Shown piece by piece: positions 56,481 to 64,000 of a DNA stretch of 64,000 nt. The position numbers and the translations under genes are program-made. How positions within the stretch are numbered: the first letter of the stretch is position 1; each line of letters starts with the position of its first letter. The notes beneath the pieces are model-generated. The model made no database searches and was not told the origin of the DNA. It saw only the letters and a list, made by a program, of their open reading frames with translations. The DNA is from Procambarus clarkii (taxonomy: Eukaryota > Arthropoda > Malacostraca > Decapoda > Cambaridae): assembly GCF_040958095.1 (NCBI RefSeq), contig NC_091188.1, positions 37,056,213 to 37,120,212 on the forward strand. The letters are read 5' to 3'.

Positions 56481-58670
56481 TCATCTGAGTTTCCAGCTCC
56501 ACCCATGTCCCCTCGTTCTGTTACTATTCCGTGTGAACATTTCGTCTATTTCCACTTTGTCAATTCCCCTGAGTATTTTATACGTTCCTATCATATCTCC
56601 CCCTTCTCTCTTTTTTTTTTTTAGTGTCGTAAGGTACAGTTCCTTCAGGCGCTCTTCATACCCCATCCCTCGTAATTCTGGGACGAGCCTCGTCGCAAAC
56701 TTCAGAACCTTTTACAGTTTCATTATATGTTTCTTCAGATGGGGACTCCAAGATGAGGCGGCATACTCTAAGACTGGCTTCACGTAGGCAGCGTAAAGCG
56801 CCCTAAATGCCTCCTTACTTAGGTTTCTGAATGATGTTTTAACTTTTGCCAGTGTAGAGTACACTGCTGTCGTTATCATATTTATATGTGCCTCAGGCGA
56901 TAGATTAGGTGTTACGTCCACCCCCAGGTCTCTTTCTCGAATCGTCACAGGTAGGCAGTTCCCCTTCATTGTGTACTGTCCCTTTGGTCTCCTATCACCT
57001 GATCCCATTTCCATAACTTTACATTTACTCATATTGAACTCCAGTAGCCATTTCTCTGACTATCTCTGCAACCAGTCCAGGTCCTCTTGGAGGATCCTTC
57101 AATCCTCATCTGTCACAACTCTTCTCATCAACTTTGGGTCATCCGCGATGTTACGGCCCTCTCGGGACGCAACGGGGTTCTTACTTTGATGTTGTTAGAG
57201 GAAGTTGTATCCGACCCCAAGCCAGTAGTGGCTTTCAAGGGATGTGATCCGTGACGCAAGAAACTTAAAGGGGGAAGGGAAAGAAAGTTAAGAACTTAAG
57301 ACTATAATTATTACCATCACCAAATAAATAATATATAAAAGAGTGCACAGGGGGAGGGGTATTAACACTGTACAGGGGAAATACACAATCGTCTTCTGCT
57401 GAAGACTCTGGATGCAGACTCTCGGTGCTGAGTCCTCGGTGCTTTCGTGGTCTCTTGACGAATCCTTCGACCAAGCTAAGTCTACCCCAAACACAGGCCA
57501 GCCAAAACACAGTTCCACTGGGGGCACCGCCGTGGAGGCCGTCAACCACAAGTCCAGCAGGTCTGCTGGCAGGTTCCGGATCAGCAAGGCTGGTCAGGCC
57601 ACCCCACGAGCGATACTAGGGTAGCGCCCTAGTCAGGAGCCTCGTGTGATACCACAAATCACTCTCCTGTCCTCAGTACCCCAGTGGATAATCGTCTCCA
57701 GCAGTCGGTCCCGGGTAATCCTTCTACTGCCACTCCACAGACAGGGTAACACCACAGTGTTCTTCCGAGGGACGACTTCACAGCTGCTGCAGCAAAGCAC
57801 AAGGTATGGAGACGGCTGCCTCGGGTAGACTCCCTCAACTTCCATCACAGCAGTCCCAGGTCGACTCTGTAAGCAGACACGTCATCAATAACAGAGACAC
57901 ACTACAGCACCCCACTTACAGGCTCAGACACAAACGCCCGACGTATCCACTCCATAGATGGTGCAGTTGTCTGAGCACCACCTCACCAGAGGTCAGGAGC
58001 GGCTGTGTTGTGAGCTGCACAGGACTGGAAACTGGCCCTTGTGGCCAGTACACCTTGTCTTCACCAGGTGTCGTCGTCCATTTGGTGGGGGTTTCGGGAG
58101 CTGACCCACAGATGGCGCGGTCGTCACTGCTCCGTGCTCGGACGCTGGATCCGGGTTCGTAACACGCGAACATCGACATGTAGGATTCTACTCCTGTAAA
58201 CATGTCGTAAACATATATTAGAAATATAATTGGTCCCAACACCGATCCTTGAGGTACTCCACTCGTTACTGTTCGCCATTCCGGCTTCTCGCCCCTTACC
58301 ATTACTCTCTGGCTGCTTCCTGTTAGGTAGTTCCTTACCCATGCTAGGGCCTTTCCTCCCACCCCCGCCTGCCTCTCGAGTTTGAATAGCAGTCTCATGT
58401 GCGGTACTGTATCAAAGATCTTTTGGCAACCTAGAAATATGCAGTCTGCCCAACCTTCTCTGTCCTGTCTTATCTTTATTATTTTATCATAGAATTTCAA
58501 AAGGTTTGTCAGGCATGATTTCACTTTCCCGAACCCATGTTGGTGTTTGTTTACAAAACTAATGTTCTCCAGGTGTGTAACAAGTCTTAGCCTAATTATT
58601 CTTTCCAGTATTTTGCAGGGGATGCTTGTCAGTGATACGGGTCTGTAGTTAAGTGCCTCCTCCCTATCTC
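56481..58670 (-). pseudogene. CR1/Jockey-like reverse transcriptase, catalytic motif interrupted
   Basis: From the 5' side: NYRPVSLTSIPCKILERI, KVKSCLTNLLKFYD, KIFDTVPHMRL and SGVPQGSVLGPI. Then MSMFA is followed at once by the solo LTR, and DDPKLMRRVVT continues on the other side. The FADD box is therefore split between Ala and Asp. Downstream are KWLLEFNMSKCKVMEMG, RDLGVDVTPNLSPEAH, AYVKPVLEYAASSWSP and YEERLKELYL, the usual C-terminal domain of this LINE type. No RNase H is present. Confidence 0.88.
57149..58164 (-). mobile_element. solo LTR (1016 bp, type TGTTACG) inside the LINE RT
   Basis: On the minus strand it begins TGTTACGAACCC and ends GGGCCGTAACA, with a 5-bp target duplication CGCGA on the plus strand (57144-57148 and 58165-58169). 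It aligns with 8432-9730 over the parts checked, and has no internal coding region. Confidence 0.9.
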
Positions 58671-58929
58671 ATATCTCCTTTCTTTGTGTGTGTGGAGTAG
58701 GCTCCAAGCTCCGCCTTCCGAACGTTCTTAGATTAATTCAGTGTAACTTCTGAAGCTTTTTTCATATTTACATTTACAATTTGGATTCAAATTATCATTA
58801 TCAACTTGCCCGTCTAAGCTTTTTTATTCATTGACAGCTCTGACACTGTCATTGCTGTCAATCAATGAGACATCAGTTTTTCCTGACGTCTCATTGACTC
58901 ATTGTGTCTCTAGTTGCAATAGATGACTC

Positions 58930-60221
<1,292 letters not shown>

Positions 60222-60222
<1 letters not shown>

Positions 60223-60470
60223 CTTGAGGTTATCTTGAGATAATTCCTGGGCTTAGTGTCCCCGCGGCCCGGTCCTCGACCAGGCCTCCACCCCCAGGAG
60301 CAGCCCGTGACAGCTGACAAACTCCCAGGTACCTATTTACTGCTAGGTAACAGGGGAATCAGGGTGAAAGAAACTGCCCATTGTTTCTCTCCGGCGACCG
60401 GGATCGAACCCGGGACCACAGGATCACGTGTCCAGTGTTCTGTCGGCTTAGCCACTGGCTCCCCTGGCCA
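60222..60470 (-). mobile_element. tRNA-derived SINE (type 1)
   Basis: Plus-strand view: GAGGTTATCTTGAGATAATT (tail), CCCGCGGCCCGGTCCTCG, body with TTTACTGCTAGGTAACAGG, then head with B box as GGGATCGAACCC and TCGGCTTAGCCACTGGCTC. It sits exactly at the 5' end of the second minus-strand LINE. Confidence 0.9.
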
Positions 60471-60568
60471 AGTGGCTCCCCAAAGTTACACTGCTCCGTA
60501 ATGTAACTTTGCTCAGTTTCCTATTACAAAGCATACATAAGGGTAACAGTTACTCAAATAAAGTAGAG

Positions 60569-60620
60569 TTGCGCCCAGACGCAGGTTCGAATCCTTGTCA
60601 CGGCCCTTGTGGATTTGTTC
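60569..60620 (+). mobile_element. SINE fragment (type 4)
   Basis: CAGACGCAGGTTCGAATCC (B box region), then CCCTTGTGGATTTGTTCA, matching 18680-18722. Confidence 0.5.
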
Positions 60621-60734
60621 AGAGTAGAGTGCAAGCACAGTGATAAGCACAGTCTCCCAGGGCACACTCCATGCACCGCTACTTGTTCTCCTTCTCAAAG
60701 TAGATAAAGACCAACAATCCCAAATAAAGTTTAC

Positions 60735-60975
60735 TCTCGTCGTGTGTAGACGATGTAGAAATCAGCATGAAAATGACTTGTGTAGAAGACATTGAAAACT
60801 ACAGAAGGTGATACCAATAAAGTCTTCGATTGGGCAACAGAAAATAACGCGATATATAAACAGTGATAAATTACAGATACATAGGAAAGTGACGGCCACC
60901 GCCATGACCACTATCGACGTGAATGTGAACACCTGAGAGACATTAGAACTATGTGTAGAATAATAAACCCCACAT
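60735..60975 (+). pseudogene. family 2-like LINE RT fragment
   Basis: Coding traces DDVEISMKMTCVEDIENYRR and, after a frame slip, VFDWATENNA parallel the family 2 RT just after its FADD (DDTRIFMRVGNIEDTANL and VFLWATENNM at 7061-7160). Too short and broken to be more than a relic. Confidence 0.55.
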
Positions 60976-61230
60976 TATTTGAGTTAGGAAAACACTATTT
61001 GTCAAATATTGATACTGTTCTCAAAAGATTTTTTCATTTTCAAAAGTTCTCATTTTGCACCCGCAAGATAACGTAAGATTATAAGGGTTGACAGATGTTA
61101 ATCTTCTTGTTTGAGGAGCTGTTCACTTGAGACAGTTAAGCAAGTCCCAGCTGTGTCTGGGTACAAGTGACAGGATGAACAACCCAGCGGGTTTTCTTCC
61201 TATTGGGGAGTGTTGTACATGCTGCTTTGG

Positions 61231-64000
61231 CGGTGTGTCCACTCACAGGATGACTGGCGCTGCCCAATACTGTCACTATAGCTGTGTGTCCACTCACAGG
61301 ATGAGTGGCGCTGCCCAATACTGTCACTATGGTGGTGTGTCCACTCACAGGATGAGTGGCGCTGCCCAATACTGTCACTATGGTGGTGTGTCCACTCACA
61401 GGATGAGTGGTGCTGCCCAATACTGTCACTATGGTGGTGTGTCCACTCACAGGATGAGTGGCGCTGCACAATACTGTCACTATGGTGGTGTGTCCACTCA
61501 CAGGATGAGTGGCGCTGCGCAATACTGTCACTATGGCTGTGTGTCCACTCACAGGATGAGTGGCGCTGCCCAATACTGTCACTATGGTTGTGTGTCCACT
61601 CACAGGATGAGTGGCGCTGCCCAATACTGTCACTATGGCGGTGTGTCCACTCACAGGATGAGTGGCGCGGCCCAATACTGTCACTATGGCGGTGTGTCCA
61701 CTCACAGGATGAGTGGCGCTGCCCAATACTGTCACTATGGTGGAGTGTCCACTCACAGGATGAGTGGCGCTGCCCAATACTGTCACTATGGTGGTGTGTC
61801 CACTCACAGGATGAGTGGCGCTGCCCAATACTGTCACTATGGTGGTGTGTCCACTCACAGGATGAGTGGCGCTGCCCAATACTGTCACTATGGCGGTGTG
61901 TCCACTCACAGGATGGGTGGCGCTGCCCAATACTGTCACTATGGCGGTGTGTCCACTCACAGGATGAGTGGCGCTGCCCAATACTGTCACTGTGGCGGTG
62001 TGTCCACTCACAGGATGAGTGGCGCTGCCCAATACTGTCACTGTGGCGGTGTGTCCACTCACAGGATGAGTAGCGCTGCCCAATACTGTCACTGTGGCGG
62101 TGTGTCCACTCACAGGATGAGTGGCGCTGCCCAATACTGTCACTATGGCGGTGTGTCCACTCACAGGATGAGTGGCGCTGCCCAATACTGTCACTATGGC
62201 GGTGTGTCCACTCACAGGATGGGTGGCGCTGCCCTATACTGTCACTATGGCGGTGTGTCCACTCACAGGATGAGTGGCGCTGCCCTATACTGTCACTATG
62301 GCGGTGTGTCCACTCACAGGATGAGTGGCGCTGCCCTATACTGTCACTATGGCGGTGTGTCCACTCACAGGATGAGTGGCGCTGCCCTATACTGTCACTA
62401 TGGCGGTGTATCCACTCACAGGATGAGTGGCGCTGCCCTATACTGTCACTATGGCGGTGTGTCCACTCACAGGATGAGTGGCGCTGCCCTATACTGTCAC
62501 TATGGCGGTGTGTCCACTCACAGGATGAGTGGCGCTGCCCTATACTGTCACTATGGCGGTGTGTCCACTCACAGGATGAGTGGCGCTGCCCAATACTGTC
62601 ACTATGGCGGTGTGTCCACTCACAGGATGAGTGGCGCTGCCCAATACTGTCACTATGGCGGTGTGTCCACTCACAGGATGAGTGGCGCTGCCCAATACTG
62701 TCACTATGGCGGTGTGTCCACTCACAGGATGAGTGGCGCTGCCCAATACTGTCACTATGGCGGTGTGTCCACTCACAGGATGAGTGGCGCGGCCCAATAC
62801 TGTCACTATGGCGGTGTGTCCACTCACAGGATGAGTGGCGCTGCCCAATACTGTCACTATGGTGGTGTGTCCACTCACAGGATGAGTGGCGCTGCCCAAT
62901 ACTGTCACTATGGCGGTGTGTCCACTCACAGGATGAGTGGCGCTGCCCAATACTGTCACTATGGCGGTGTGTCCACTCACAGGATGAGTGGCGCTGCCCA
63001 ATACTGTCACTATGGCGGTGTGTCCACTCACAGGATGAGTGGCGCTGCCCAATACTGTCACTATGGCGGTGTGTCCACTCACAGGATGAGTGGCGCTGCC
63101 CAATACTGTCACTATGGCGGTGTGTCCACTCACAGGATGAGTGGCGCTGCCCTATACTGTCACTATGGCGGTGTGTCCACTCACAGGATGAGTGGCGCTG
63201 CCCAATACTGTCACTATGGCGGTGTGTCCACTCACAGGATGAGTGGCGCTGCCCAATACTGTCACTATGGCGGTGTGTCCACTCACAGGATGAGTGGCGC
63301 TGCCCAATACTGTCACTATGGCGGTGTGTCCACTCACAGGATGAGTGGCGCTGCCCAATACTGTCACTATGGCGGTGTGTCCACTCACAGGATGAGTGGC
63401 GCTGCCCAATACTGTCACTATGGCGGTGTGTCCACTCACAGGATGAGTGGCGCGGCCCAATACTGTCACTATGGCGGTGTGTCCACTCACAGGATGAGTG
63501 GCGCTGCCCAATACTGTCACTATGGTGGTGTGTCCACTCACAGGATGAGTGGCGCTGCCCAATACTGTCACTATGGCGGTGTGTCCACTCACAGGATGAG
63601 TGGCGCTGCCCAATACTGTCACTATGGCGGTGTGTCCACTCACAGGATGAGTGGCACTGCCCAATACTGTCACTATGGCGGTGTGTCCACTCACAGGATG
63701 AGTGGCGCTGCCCAATACTGTCACTATGGCGGTGTGTCCACTCACAGGATGAGTGGCGCTGCCCAATACTGTCACTATGGCGGTGTGTCCACTCACAGGA
63801 TGAGTGGCGCTGCCCTATACTGTCACTATGGCGGTGTGTCCACTCACAGGATGAGTGGCGCTGCCCAATACTGTCACTATGGCGGTGTGTCCACTCACAG
63901 GATGAGTGGCGCTGCCCAATACTGTCACTATGGCGGTGTGTCCACTCACAGGATGAGTGGCGCTGCCCAATACTGTCACTATGGCGGTGTGTCCACTCAC
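61231..64000. repeat. 51-bp satellite array, third locus, with 663-bp higher-order repeat (continues past the window)
   Basis: About 54 monomers. From 62231 to 62537 consecutive monomers carry the GCCCTATAC variant. From there to 63815 the array is organised in 13-monomer blocks of 663 bp: markers GCGCGGCCC at 62788 and 63451, TATGGTGGT at 62861/63524, and CCTATAC at 63150/63813. CCTATAC creates minus-strand stops, which divides the otherwise endless frames. Most homogeneous of the three loci. Confidence 0.97.

Larger units (their letters stand above)
56262..58675 (-). mobile_element. CR1/Jockey-like LINE, minus strand, split by a solo LTR
   Basis: A 5'-truncated LINE. RT starts at about 58670, the C-terminal domain ends about 56481, and the 3' UTR runs to about 56262 before the CA repeat. 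The UTR (plus strand) reads CTATTTATACTCACCTATTT, then GGATCCCGCC. The solo LTR at 57149-58164 is inside its RT. Confidence 0.85.

Overview
This window is repeat-rich eukaryotic nuclear DNA with no intact host gene that I can support. Its mobile elements point to an arthropod, most likely a decapod crustacean such as a crayfish. The indications are tRNA-derived SINEs with the GGCCTGGTCGAGGACCGGGC block and CTCAAGATAAC tail that I associate with crayfish and shrimp genomes, short TTAGG-type (arthropod telomere-like) tracts, APE-type LINEs carrying RNase H, a Penelope-like element, a Helentron-like element and TA-rich microsatellites. The host assignment is inference, not proof.

Layout: 1-2944, decayed RNase H-bearing LINE (family 1, copy A). 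3190-12672, one 51-bp satellite array broken by three insertions: a family 2 LINE (4855-8108) that itself carries a solo-LTR-like insert (5343-6374), a solo LTR (8432-9730) that carries a SINE, and another solo LTR (9882-10677). 12862-13350, 18-bp minisatellite. 13374-15136, second family 1 LINE copy. 15248-16385, CAC-repeat tract. 16520-20160, SINEs, a family 1 3' fragment, a near-perfect palindrome and a MITE. 20165-23190, 25-bp satellite. 23283-23690, inverted family 1 3' UTR. 23742-24995, 24-bp satellite. 26229-27640, Penelope-like 3' end abutting the 5' start of a second unit, between two TA microsatellites. 28650-33432, 22-bp satellite. 33661-33815, 20-bp minisatellite. 33917-40235, ~14-bp satellite with a 1770-bp higher-order period. 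40262-48505, composite LINE region with Helentron, SINE and family 2 tail insertions. 51079-53537, 51-bp satellite again. 53814-54190, long-TIR MITE. 54480-55166, 31-bp satellite. 55326-60470, SINEs plus two minus-strand CR1/Jockey-like LINEs, one split by a solo LTR exactly in its FADD motif. 61231-64000, 51-bp satellite with a 663-bp higher-order repeat.

Nothing here forms a working pathway. Coding capacity is limited to decayed retroelement proteins (endonuclease, reverse transcriptase, RNase H, GIY-YIG nuclease). The many long open frames in the tandem arrays follow from monomer lengths and stop-free monomers. The most informative content is the insertion order: target-site duplications reconstruct several nested insertions, and the SINE tail matches the 3' end of the family 2 LINE, which suggests a mobilisation partnership.
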